Positions 1 through 7,506 of a DNA stretch of 62,091 nucleotides are shown here, in pieces. The DNA comes from DATKZM01 sp035527975 (GTDB lineage Bacteria > Pseudomonadota > Alphaproteobacteria > JAPULJ01). Positions within the stretch are counted from its first letter, which is position 1, and every line of letters starts with the position of its first letter. Position numbers and translations under genes: made by a program. The stretch is from positions 1 through 62,091 of the forward strand of contig DATKZM010000012.1 in the NCBI GenBank assembly GCA_035527975.1. The letters run 5' to 3'. The notes below the pieces were generated by a model, which worked only from the letters and a program-made list of their open reading frames with translations, was not told where the DNA came from and searched no databases.

Positions 1-114
1 CAACAGAACCCCCGCAAGGACGCGACACCAACACGGCGGAAACCCCGCCGACGCAAGACCATCAGCGGCATGCGTCAGGACGGCGCCGAACCCGCCGAGG
101 CCGATGAAACCTAA
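1..114 (+). other. open frame entering the window, possible C-terminal tail of an unknown protein
   Basis: Frame 1 is open from the first base to a TAA at 112-114, giving 38 residues with a basic stretch (RRKPRRRKT) and an acidic end (EPAEADET). The stop lies directly against the stop of the comEC fragment on the other strand. It could be the low-complexity tail of a real gene lying mostly outside the window, or chance in GC-rich DNA. No family can be assigned. Confidence 0.2.
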
Positions 115-642
115 CTACCTGGGACAACGGGATAAGCCTTCCGGCGTGCCCTTGCGGTCGACGACGCGAATGCGTTTGGGTGTCTGGTTGCTGGCAAGGC
201 GGCTGATCGCTACGGCGTCAAGCACCAGACGGCGGCCGGTCTTGAGACGTTCGATGGCGACAATGCGCCCGCTGACTGCGGCCGGGCCAATGCGCTTCTG
301 AAGCGCCGGTGCGGACACCGTCGCCGTTCGCAGTTGCGCGGCGGCAAAGCCAAGCGCCACCGTAAGCGCAGCCAGCGCCGCGAGCAGCGGCACCAGCCGG
401 GCGCGCATGGCAATCGCCGCTGCAAGTGCGGCGATCGACGCGGCCGCGCCAAGCCAGCCCGCCGGTTCCTCCGGCAGCGCGAAATAGAGCCCGATGCCGA
501 GCCCGAGGCCGACCGGGATCCAAAGCGCCCAGCGCTCGCGCTCTTCGTTTAGGGCGAGCCCGAGCGCGCCAAGTCCGGTCCGGATGCGGCCCGGACGGGC
601 GGGGAGGAACTGCGGGCCGATTGCGCCTCGCGCGCGATCCAT
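115..642 (-). pseudogene. comEC: ComEC/Rec2-type competence protein, N-terminal fragment
   Basis: The 175 residues look like the start of ComEC, the inner-membrane channel for DNA uptake. There is a short leader, two to three hydrophobic segments (roughly residues 40-100) and the start of the DUF4131 region (VSGRIVAIERL around residue 123). Full ComEC is about 700 residues; here the frame stops at 115-117 just after the DUF4131 start. The bases beyond do not resume an obvious ComEC reading frame. A divergent position next to gltX is the usual comEC site in alphaproteobacteria, which supports the identification. The gene is either broken by a rearrangement or frameshift, or damaged by the nearby sequence end. 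ATG at 640-642 is the chosen start. Confidence 0.55.
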
Positions 643-735
643 GCGGCCTCCGGATGCAACATCTGCGCCGGTATGCTACATCAGCGCCGGTGCAATGACG
701 AACGCACTGAATTCACGCCCAAAGGCGGCTTCCGC

Positions 736-2166
736 ATGACCGTCGTCACCCGTTTTGCCCCCTCGCCCACCGGCTTCCTCCATATCGGCGGAGCGCGTAC
801 GGCGCTCTTCAACTGGCTCTACGCGCGCCATCATGGGGGCCAATTCCTGCTGCGCGTTGAGGACACCGACCGCAAGCGCTCGACCGAGGAGGCCAAGGCG
901 GCGATCCTCGACGGGCTGACCTGGCTCGGTCTCGATTGGGACGGCGATGTTGTCTACCAGTCGGCGCGGGCGGGGCGGCATGCCGAAGTTGCGCAAGAGA
1001 TGCTCGCTGGCGGCAACGCTTATCATTGCTATTGCTCGCCTGAAGAACTTTCCGAGATGCGCGAGACGGCAAAACGCGAGGGCCGGCGCGCGCTCTATGA
1101 CGGGCGCTGGCGCGGCCGCGATCCATCGGAGGCGCCGGCGGGCATCGATCCGGTGCTGCGCCTGAAGGCGCCGGGCGCCGGCGAGACGGTGATCGCCGAT
1201 GCCGTGCAGGGCGAGGTGCGGGTCGAGAACGCCCAGCTCGACGACATGGTGCTGCTGCGCGCCGACGGCACGCCGACATACATGCTCGCCGTGGTGGTCG
1301 ACGATCACGATATGGGCATCAGCCACGTTATCCGCGGCGACGATCACCTCAACAACGCCTTTCGGCAAACCCAGATCTATCGCGCGCTTGGCTGGGAGCC
1401 GCCGGTATTCGCCCATATCCCCCTCATTCATGGGGCCGACGGCGCCAAACTCTCCAAACGCCACGGGGCCTTGGGGGTCGATGCCTATCGCGACATGGGC
1501 ATGTTGCCCGAAGCGATGCGGAACTACCTGCTGCGCCTCGGCTGGGGCCACGGCGACGACGAGATCATATCGACCAAGCAGGCCGTCGCATGGTTCGATC
1601 TGGGCGGCGTCGGCAAGTCGCCCGCGCGCTTCGATCTGGCGAAGCTGACCAATCTAAACGCGCATTATCTGCGCGAGATGGACGATGCCGCACTCGCCGT
1701 GGCGGTTGTTCCCCGTCTGGAAGCCGAACTGGGTGGGCCGATCGACAGTGCCGGCCGGGCGCGCTTGGTCGCGGGGCTGCCGGGCCTGAAGCCGCGCGCG
1801 GAGACGCTGATCGACCTGGCCGAAGGCGCGGTCTTCTACGTCCGCAAGGCGCCGCTGCCGATGAGCGAGAAAGCCGCAAAGCTACTGGACGATGACGGGA
1901 AGGTCATCATCGAACGCGTCCTGCCACATCTGGAAGCGCTGTCCGATTGGGACGAAGCCCAAATAGAGACGACCCTGCGTGATTTTGTGGAAACCTCTGA
2001 TCCGCCGGTCAAATTCGGCCAGGTTGCGCAACCGTTGCGCGCCGCGGTTACCGGCTCGACGACGTCTCCGGGATTGTTCGAAGTGCTGGCGGTGTTGGGC
2101 AAGGACGAAACTTTGGACCGCCTGGGAAAAGGTGTAAACTCCGGCCGCCCGCGGGATCCGATATGA
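736..2166 (+). CDS. gltX: glutamate--tRNA ligase
   Basis: Charges tRNA-Glu (and in many bacteria tRNA-Gln) with glutamate in the cytoplasm. The 476-residue class I synthetase starts MTVVTRFAPSPTG and carries the HIGH-type motif as HIGG (residues 16-19) and the KMSKS-type motif as KLSKR (about 238-242). The start at 736 puts the Rossmann fold at the very N-terminus, as in the family; an upstream in-frame ATG at 673 would add 21 unsupported residues. Length and domain order are normal. It is divergent from the comEC fragment and 85 bases upstream of gltA on the same strand. Confidence 0.97.
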   Translation: MTVVTRFAPSPTGFLHIGGARTALFNWLYARHHGGQFLLRVEDTDRKRSTEEAKAAILDGLTWLGLDWDGDVVYQSARAGRHAEVAQEMLAGGNAYHCYCSPEELSEMRETAKREGRRALYDGRWRGRDPSEAPAGIDPVLRLKAPGAGETVIADAVQGEVRVENAQLDDMVLLRADGTPTYMLAVVVDDHDMGISHVIRGDDHLNNAFRQTQIYRALGWEPPVFAHIPLIHGADGAKLSKRHGALGVDAYRDMGMLPEAMRNYLLRLGWGHGDDEIISTKQAVAWFDLGGVGKSPARFDLAKLTNLNAHYLREMDDAALAVAVVPRLEAELGGPIDSAGRARLVAGLPGLKPRAETLIDLAEGAVFYVRKAPLPMSEKAAKLLDDDGKVIIERVLPHLEALSDWDEAQIETTLRDFVETSDPPVKFGQVAQPLRAAVTGSTTSPGLFEVLAVLGKDETLDRLGKGVNSGRPRDPI

Positions 2167-2251
2167 GCGCATTGGATATCGGAACATCGGCCGCGCGGCG
2201 GCCTGCGGCGCCATGTGGCGGGTGGGTGCGGCACCAAGGAACGGAGCGTGG

Positions 2252-3583
2252 ATGAGCAAGGTTAAGGCGAATGTGGAAGCAGCGAGCCGGCAAGACACCG
2301 TTACGCTGATCGACAACAGCACGAACAATTCGGTCGATCTGCCGTTGCTGAGCGGCACCGTTGGCCCGCGGGTCGTCGATATCCGCAAGCTTTATGCCAG
2401 TACCGGATACTTTACCTATGACCCCGGTTTCACCGCGACCGGAAGCACCGAGTCCAAGATCACCTTCATCGATGGCGACAAGGGCATCCTGCTGCACCGC
2501 GGGTATCCGATCGAGGAGCTGGCCGAACATTCGACCTTCCCGGAGGTCTGCTATCTGCTGCTGAACGGCGAGCTGCCGAGTAAGGAACAATTCAAGACGT
2601 TCCAGCACACGATCACCCTGCACACCATGCTACATGAGCAGATTGCCAATTTCTACCGGGGCTTCCGCCGCGATGCGCATCCGATGGCGATCATGTGCGG
2701 TGTCGTCGGCGCGCTTTCGGCCTTTTATCACGACAGCACCGATATCGACGATCCCCACCAGCGCATGGTGGCCTCGCACCGCTTGATCGCGAAAATGCCG
2801 ACGATCGCGGCGATGGCCTTCAAGTACTCGATCGGCCAGCCCTTCATGTATCCGCGCAACGAGCTGAGCTACGCGGAAAACTTCCTCTATATGACCTTTG
2901 CGGTGCCGTGCGAGGAATACAAGGTCGACCCCGTGGTGGCGCGGGCGATGGACCGCATCTTCATTCTGCACGCCGATCACGAGCAGAATGCCTCGACATC
3001 GACCGTGCGTCTTGCCGGCTCGTCGGGCGCCAATCCCTTTGCCTGCATCGCCGCCGGCATCGCCAGCCTGTGGGGTCCCGCCCATGGCGGCGCCAACGAA
3101 GCGGTTCTCAACATGCTGATTGAGATCGGCGACAAATCGAAGATCGACGAATTCATCAAGCGCGCCAAGGATCCCGACGACAGCTTCCGGCTGATGGGCT
3201 TCGGCCACCGGGTCTACAAGAACTACGATCCGCGCGCCATGGTGTTGCGCGAGAGCGCGCATGCGGTGCTCGACGCGCTCGATATCCGCGACGACCCGCT
3301 GCTGGCGCTGGCGATGGAGCTCGAGCGGATCGCGCTGGAGGACGAGTACTTCGTGGACAAGATGCTCTTCCCCAATGTCGATTTCTACTCGGGCATCATC
3401 CTGCAGGCGATCGGCTTCCCGACCTCGATGTTCACGGTACTCTTCGCGCTGGCACGTACGGTCGGCTGGGTCGCCCAGTGGAACGAGATGATCCAGGACC
3501 CGCACCAGAAGATCGGCCGGCCGCGCCAGCTCTATACCGGCGAGCCGCAACGGCCTTACGTGCCGATCTCGAAGCGCAAATGA
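2252..3583 (+). CDS. gltA: citrate synthase (type II)
   Basis: Condenses acetyl-CoA with oxaloacetate to citrate, the entry step of the TCA cycle. The 443-residue protein has the Gram-negative type II layout: an N-terminal beta domain (YDPGFTATGSTESKITFIDG), then the catalytic fold with WGPAHGGANEA and GFGHRVYKNYDPRA supplying active-site histidines and PNVDFYSG supplying the catalytic Asp. ATG 2252 is preferred because AAGGA lies just upstream and MSKVKANVE follows; the in-frame ATG at 2213 adds 13 residues of low quality. It follows gltX on the same strand, and its stop overlaps the next small gene. Confidence 0.97.
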   Translation: MSKVKANVEAASRQDTVTLIDNSTNNSVDLPLLSGTVGPRVVDIRKLYASTGYFTYDPGFTATGSTESKITFIDGDKGILLHRGYPIEELAEHSTFPEVCYLLLNGELPSKEQFKTFQHTITLHTMLHEQIANFYRGFRRDAHPMAIMCGVVGALSAFYHDSTDIDDPHQRMVASHRLIAKMPTIAAMAFKYSIGQPFMYPRNELSYAENFLYMTFAVPCEEYKVDPVVARAMDRIFILHADHEQNASTSTVRLAGSSGANPFACIAAGIASLWGPAHGGANEAVLNMLIEIGDKSKIDEFIKRAKDPDDSFRLMGFGHRVYKNYDPRAMVLRESAHAVLDALDIRDDPLLALAMELERIALEDEYFVDKMLFPNVDFYSGIILQAIGFPTSMFTVLFALARTVGWVAQWNEMIQDPHQKIGRPRQLYTGEPQRPYVPISKRK

Positions 3584-3762
3584 CGGCGCGCGCGCTTCGT
3601 CGGAAGGCAGCTTCGTCGGATGCTTGGCGAAACGAGCGCCGGCCGGCCTTCCATCTACCGGCCAATGACAACGGCCCCGTCGTTAGCCGGCGGATAGTGG
3701 CCTGGGTGATGATGGCGGCAGGGTTTGCCGCGATCGCCGCTGTCATCGGAACAGGGTTCTAA
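3580..3762 (+). CDS. small hypothetical membrane protein overlapping gltA
   Basis: A 60-residue frame starts at an ATG that overlaps the gltA stop (ATGA), an arrangement that suggests translational coupling. It has a basic N-terminal half, a PANDNGP segment of the sort common in short alphaproteobacterial hypotheticals, and one C-terminal hydrophobic helix (about residues 37-60) that could anchor it in the membrane. No function can be assigned. The overlap and sensible composition support it as a gene, but no family was recognised. Confidence 0.5.
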   Translation: MTARALRRKAASSDAWRNERRPAFHLPANDNGPVVSRRIVAWVMMAAGFAAIAAVIGTGF

Positions 3763-3814
3763 CCGTCCTCCGCACAGATTTTCCGTCGTTCCGATACCGG
3801 GGAGGTATTGTCCC

Positions 3815-4156
3815 GTGGCAATGAACTTCGATACGCTCTGGCGCAACATCGTAAAGCGGCTGACTGATGAATATGCCGACGGTGGCGGCGACGCATTCGT
3901 GCTGCCGACGACAAAGTCGAGCGCGCTCGACTACCTGGACAATCTGAAGCGCCGCGTCGAGGCGATGGAGGAATTCTCCGCCTTTCCGGAGGGTGATCCG
4001 GGGATCGTCGTGTTCGCCCTCCTCTGGGACCGTGCCGGCGAGCTGGACCATAGCGGAGAATTCGGTCAGGACCGCCAGGGCCTCGCCAAACTCATGGAAA
4101 CCTTCGGTGCGATCGCCGAGAAGGAAGACCCGTGGTCGGCGTCACCGCTTCCTTAG
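3815..4156 (+). CDS. hypothetical protein, about 113 residues
   Basis: A soluble, acidic protein with no membrane segments. It begins near MNFDTLWRNIVKRL and contains an aspartate/glutamate-rich centre. Two starts are possible: GTG 3815, with GGAGG at 3801-3805 well spaced, or ATG 3821 six bases later with the same ribosome site farther away; I chose the GTG. I do not recognise a family. It converges on the thiolase operon, with a terminator hairpin between the two. Confidence 0.55.
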   Translation: MAMNFDTLWRNIVKRLTDEYADGGGDAFVLPTTKSSALDYLDNLKRRVEAMEEFSAFPEGDPGIVVFALLWDRAGELDHSGEFGQDRQGLAKLMETFGAIAEKEDPWSASPLP

Positions 4157-4192
4157 TGGCGGTCATGAACGCGGCCGGGTAATCCGCCGCGG

Positions 4193-4213
4193 AAAATAGG
4201 GGGCGACCCCCTA
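4193..4213 (-). terminator. intrinsic terminator of the thiolase operon, overlapping its stop codon
   Basis: A perfect 7-bp stem (TAGGGGG / CCCCCTA, loop of three) spans 4197-4213. Read on the minus strand it is followed by TTTT. The 5' arm of the hairpin includes the thiolase TAG stop codon at 4211-4213. Confidence 0.6.
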
Positions 4214-5413
4214 CCCCTCGTAGCGCCCGACGATCGAGACCGACGAGACGTTCTGGTGCGGGAAGCCGCCCAGATTGTGCGTCATGCCGATGCGCGGGTC
4301 CTTGAGCTGGCGTTTCCCGGCGCGGCCGAGGAGCTGCAGGTACATCTCGTAGAGCATGCGCAGGCCCGAGGCGCCGATCGGGTGGCCGAAGCATTTGAGG
4401 CCGCCATCGATCTGGCAGGGGATCGTGCCGTCGGCGTCGTAGAAACCGTCGAGCACGTCGCGCCAGGCCTGGCCCTCCTCCGACAAAAAGAGGTCTTCCA
4501 TGGTGACCAGCTCGGTGATCGAAAAGCAGTCATGGACTTCGAACATCGAGACCTCGTCGCGCGGCTTTTCGATGCCAGCCTCGCGGTAGGCGCGCGCGGC
4601 GGCGTGCCGCGTGGTCATGAAGTAGCTGCCGTCCCAGGAGTTGTGCGAGGCCTCCACGCCATTGGAGACGGCGAGCTGCAACGCTTTCACCCCGACGAGA
4701 TCGGTCTTGCCCAATTCGCGGGCGATCTCCGGCCGCGTGACGATCGCGCAGGCCGCGCCGTCGGAGACGCCGCAGCAGTCATAAAGCCCGAGGGGCTCGG
4801 CGATCATTGGCGCATTCAGAACAGTGTCGATATCGACGGGCTTGCGTAAGTGCGCCTTGGGGTTCTTGGCGCCGTTGGCATGGCTCTTGACCGAGACCTG
4901 GCCGATGGCGCGCTTCAGATCCTTGGCATCGACGCCGTGCTTGGTCTGGTAGGCGGTGGCAAGCTGGGCGAAGGAGCCGGGCGCCGAGGCGTTGGGCCAG
5001 AACATGTCCTGGACGACGCCGCGGCTGCGTTGCGGCAGTCCGCCATAGCCGGTGTCCTTCAGCTTTTCCACGCCTGCGGCAAGCGCGATATCGGCCGCGC
5101 CGGAGGCGACCGCATAAACCGCCCCCCGGAAGCTTTCGGTGCCGGAAGCGCAGTAGTTCTCCACCCGCGTGACCGGGATGTACGGCAGGCGCAAGGCCAT
5201 CGCCAGCGGAATGCCCGATTTGCCGACGCTGACCTCCTCGATGGCGGTGGCAAGCCAGGCGGCGTCGATCTGGCTGCGCTCGATGCCGGCATCGGTGGCG
5301 GCTTCCTCGAAGGCCTCGACGATGAGGTCGTCGGCGTCCTTGTCCCAATGCTCGTCGAACTTCGAGCAGCCCATGCCGAGGATGACGACCTTGTCCTTGA
5401 TTCCCTGAGGCAT
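4211..5413 (-). CDS. thiolase-fold acyl-CoA acetyltransferase / lipid-transfer-protein-type thiolase
   Basis: A 400-residue thiolase-superfamily protein of the SCP2-thiolase/Ltp branch. The nucleophile Cys88 sits in VENYCASGTES, with HDCF (His294) and GHPIGASG (His344) as the other catalytic motifs. The second Cys of classical biosynthetic thiolases near the C-terminus is absent (HNLGG instead), as in SCP2/Ltp-type members that act as thiolases or retro-aldolases with a DUF35 partner. The start at 5413 has GGAG upstream; the longer frame to 5542 runs into a dispersed repeat. The KS-like/DUF35 fusion lies just upstream, so the two probably form a complex. The substrate is unknown. Confidence 0.85.
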   Translation of the reverse strand: MPQGIKDKVVILGMGCSKFDEHWDKDADDLIVEAFEEAATDAGIERSQIDAAWLATAIEEVSVGKSGIPLAMALRLPYIPVTRVENYCASGTESFRGAVYAVASGAADIALAAGVEKLKDTGYGGLPQRSRGVVQDMFWPNASAPGSFAQLATAYQTKHGVDAKDLKRAIGQVSVKSHANGAKNPKAHLRKPVDIDTVLNAPMIAEPLGLYDCCGVSDGAACAIVTRPEIARELGKTDLVGVKALQLAVSNGVEASHNSWDGSYFMTTRHAAARAYREAGIEKPRDEVSMFEVHDCFSITELVTMEDLFLSEEGQAWRDVLDGFYDADGTIPCQIDGGLKCFGHPIGASGLRMLYEMYLQLLGRAGKRQLKDPRIGMTHNLGGFPHQNVSSVSIVGRYEG

Positions 5414-5484
5414 TTTCGTGTGTCTCCTATGCGAAGCCGTCTTGCACCTTTTTGCCGATATTCCGCCCGGGTCAACACCGCCCC

Positions 5485-5570
5485 ATCCATCGACAAGCTC
5501 AGGATGAGGCTTTCCTTGTCTAAGTGCCCCGCTATTCCTCATGCTGAGCTTGTCGAAGCACGAGGGCCAA
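5485..5570. repeat. dispersed inverted repeat, family 1, copy 1
   Basis: Two facing arms, CGACAAGCTCAGGATGAGG on the left and TCATGCTGAGCTTGTCGAAG on the right, are separated by about 25 bases. They fill the gap between the thiolase and the KS-like/DUF35 gene. The same pair of arms recurs near 37.7, 48.3, 49.0 and 61.8 kb. Confidence 0.8.
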
Positions 5571-5589
5571 GGCGTTAATCCGCAACATA

Positions 5590-7044
5590 CTACACCTTCG
5601 TGTGGTCGGGGGCGGCCTTCCAGAAATACTTGGTGAAACCGCGCCGCTCGTCGCGGTCCTTGACCCGGAAGACCATGCGCATCGGCATGCCGACGGATAC
5701 GCCGCCGACATCGACATCCGTGAGGTCGGCCATCAGGCGACCGCCCTCCTCGAAGGTGACCATGCCGAAATGCGCCGGCGGGTCGGGAGAGTAGGTAAGG
5801 TTGTCGGCGGTCCAGCTCAGGATCTTGGCCGGAATATCGGCAAAGGGCATCGGCTCTTGGCTATGGAATTCGCCGCAATTTGGGTTGACGCAGACATTGG
5901 ATTTCGGGAACTGGGCGGTGCCGCAGGTTCGGCAGCGGCCCCCGACGAAACCGGTGATCATCTCGCGCTTGCGGTAGAGCGCGCTGGGCGGGGTCGAAAT
6001 ATCGGCCTCGGCGCGGATGCCCTTATCCTGCGTGATCAAACCGCGGAAGGCGAGATAGCGGTTGTAGTTGGTCTCCTCGCGACGGCGCGCGAGATAGCCC
6101 TTGATGCCCTGGCGCGGGGGAAGATCGGCCAAGGCGTCGGTGGCGCGGAAGAGCAGGACGTCGCAGCCTTGGCCCCAGCCGACGACGAGGATGGTCTGGC
6201 CGGGCCTGGCGTCCTGAAGCGCATCGACCAGCATGACGAGCGCATGCGCCGTGCCGGCCTCGCCCATTGCCCCGTGCAGGGTGTCGCGCACCGCACCCTC
6301 GGGAATACCCGCCATCTTGGCGATGCGTGGCGGCACCGCCGGCATGACCGATGGCATGACGAAATGGTCGATCGCGCCGGGCTCAATGTCGGTCTTGGCG
6401 AAGAGACCTTCGAGCGCGCGCGGCACGATCTTGAGGTAGCCCTCGTCGCGGATCCAGCGCTCCTCCCACGCATAGTCGAATTCTTCGTTCTGGCCGCGGT
6501 AGTGATCGACGAAATCGACGGCGATCTGATGCGCCGCGACAAGCTCGGCGATCACGCATTCCGACCCCAGCAGCAGCGCCGCCGCGCCGTCGCCGATCAT
6601 CAGCTCCTGGGTGCCCGAGGTCTTGGCACGGCGGGCCTCTGACGCAACGTAGAGGGTCTGGCTCCCCTGCCCGTTATTTGAACTGGCAAGCGCAGCGATC
6701 AGCCCCGACGTGCCGGCGCGCTGGGAAGCGGTGACGTCGATGGTCTGGATCGCCTCGTCGAGATTGAGCGCGCCGGCGAGGATGCCCGCATTCTGGCGGT
6801 CGGCAAACGGCAGCGTCGTGGAGGCAAGATGGGCCGCGCCTAATGTTACGTCTGCGCCCGCCAGGCAGTCGCGCGCGGCTTCCACCGCCATGGTGAGCGC
6901 ATCCTCGTCCCAGTTGCAGATGGCACGCTCGCCCTTGGCCAGGCGGGCGATGCCGGGATTGAACCAGGAATTGGCCTCCACCACCGCCTGGCGGCTGAGG
7001 CGCAGCCGCGGCACGTAGCCGCCATATGCCACGATGCCGGTCAT
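5590..7044 (-). CDS. HMG-CoA synthase/ketosynthase III-like domain fused to a DUF35 (zinc ribbon + OB-fold) domain
   Basis: A 484-residue fusion. Residues 1 to about 340 have the thiolase-like fold of archaeal-type HMG-CoA synthases (GDGAAALLLG at 151-160, GWGQGCDVLLF later). Residues 371-389 form a four-Cys rubredoxin-like ribbon (CRTC and CVNPNC), followed by an OB-fold to the end; together these are DUF35, which in archaea is a separate subunit bridging thiolase and synthase. Where the synthase nucleophile Cys is expected before AGT, this protein has Gln108 (ASQRAGT), and the usual FH.P is FVMPS (Val229). It may therefore be a catalytically altered or scaffolding subunit. It overlaps gloA by ATGA and lies upstream of the thiolase. 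Confidence 0.8.
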   Translation of the reverse strand: MTGIVAYGGYVPRLRLSRQAVVEANSWFNPGIARLAKGERAICNWDEDALTMAVEAARDCLAGADVTLGAAHLASTTLPFADRQNAGILAGALNLDEAIQTIDVTASQRAGTSGLIAALASSNNGQGSQTLYVASEARRAKTSGTQELMIGDGAAALLLGSECVIAELVAAHQIAVDFVDHYRGQNEEFDYAWEERWIRDEGYLKIVPRALEGLFAKTDIEPGAIDHFVMPSVMPAVPPRIAKMAGIPEGAVRDTLHGAMGEAGTAHALVMLVDALQDARPGQTILVVGWGQGCDVLLFRATDALADLPPRQGIKGYLARRREETNYNRYLAFRGLITQDKGIRAEADISTPPSALYRKREMITGFVGGRCRTCGTAQFPKSNVCVNPNCGEFHSQEPMPFADIPAKILSWTADNLTYSPDPPAHFGMVTFEEGGRLMADLTDVDVGGVSVGMPMRMVFRVKDRDERRGFTKYFWKAAPDHTKV

Positions 7045-7481
7045 GCGCGCTCGATCAGCTCGACCTTGTAGCCGTCAGGGTCCTCGACGAAGGCGATGAC
7101 CGTGCTGCCGTGTTGCATCGGGCCCGGCGGGCGCGGGATCGTGGCGCCTTCTTGTTCAAGTTGCGCGCAGGTGCCGTAGATGTCCGGCACGCCGATCGCG
7201 ATATGGCCGTAGCCGGAGCCGAGATCGTAGGGTTCTTCCTGGTCCCAGTTGTGGGTGAGTTCCAGGACCGCCGTGTCGCCCTCCTCGCCATAGCCGACAA
7301 AGGCAAGGGTGAACTTGCCGCCCGGAAAATCCTTGCGGCGCAACAGCGTCATGCCGAGCAAGCGGGTGTAGAAGTCGAGCGATTTTTCCAGGTCGCGGAC
7401 CCGAACCATCGTGTGCAGCATGCGGTAGCTGCCGGCGCCGGCCGTGCCCGTGTCGCTTGATTGTGTCGCCGTGTCATTCAT
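7041..7481 (-). CDS. gloA: lactoylglutathione lyase (glyoxalase I)
   Basis: Isomerises the hemithioacetal of methylglyoxal and glutathione to S-lactoylglutathione, detoxifying a reactive carbonyl. The 146-residue protein has the two vicinal-oxygen-chelate modules. Metal ligands are expected at His23 (LHTMVRV), Glu74 (LELTHNW), His93 (GYGHIAIG) and Glu141 (YKVELIE). The short length without eukaryotic-type insertions fits the bacterial Ni-dependent class. It is the first gene of a three-gene operon, and its stop overlaps the start of the KS-like/DUF35 gene. Confidence 0.93.
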   Translation of the reverse strand: MNDTATQSSDTGTAGAGSYRMLHTMVRVRDLEKSLDFYTRLLGMTLLRRKDFPGGKFTLAFVGYGEEGDTAVLELTHNWDQEEPYDLGSGYGHIAIGVPDIYGTCAQLEQEGATIPRPPGPMQHGSTVIAFVEDPDGYKVELIERA

Positions 7482-7506
7482 TCGCCGTCTCCTCCCGATT
7501 TGGCGG

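Noticed and set aside
673..735. Upstream extension of gltX to ATG 673
   Set aside because: The added 21 residues are not part of the family and would put the HIGG motif too far in.
5414..5542. N-terminal extension of the thiolase to 5542
   Set aside because: It runs through the dispersed repeat and lacks a ribosome site; ATG 5413 has GGAG upstream and begins the thiolase fold.
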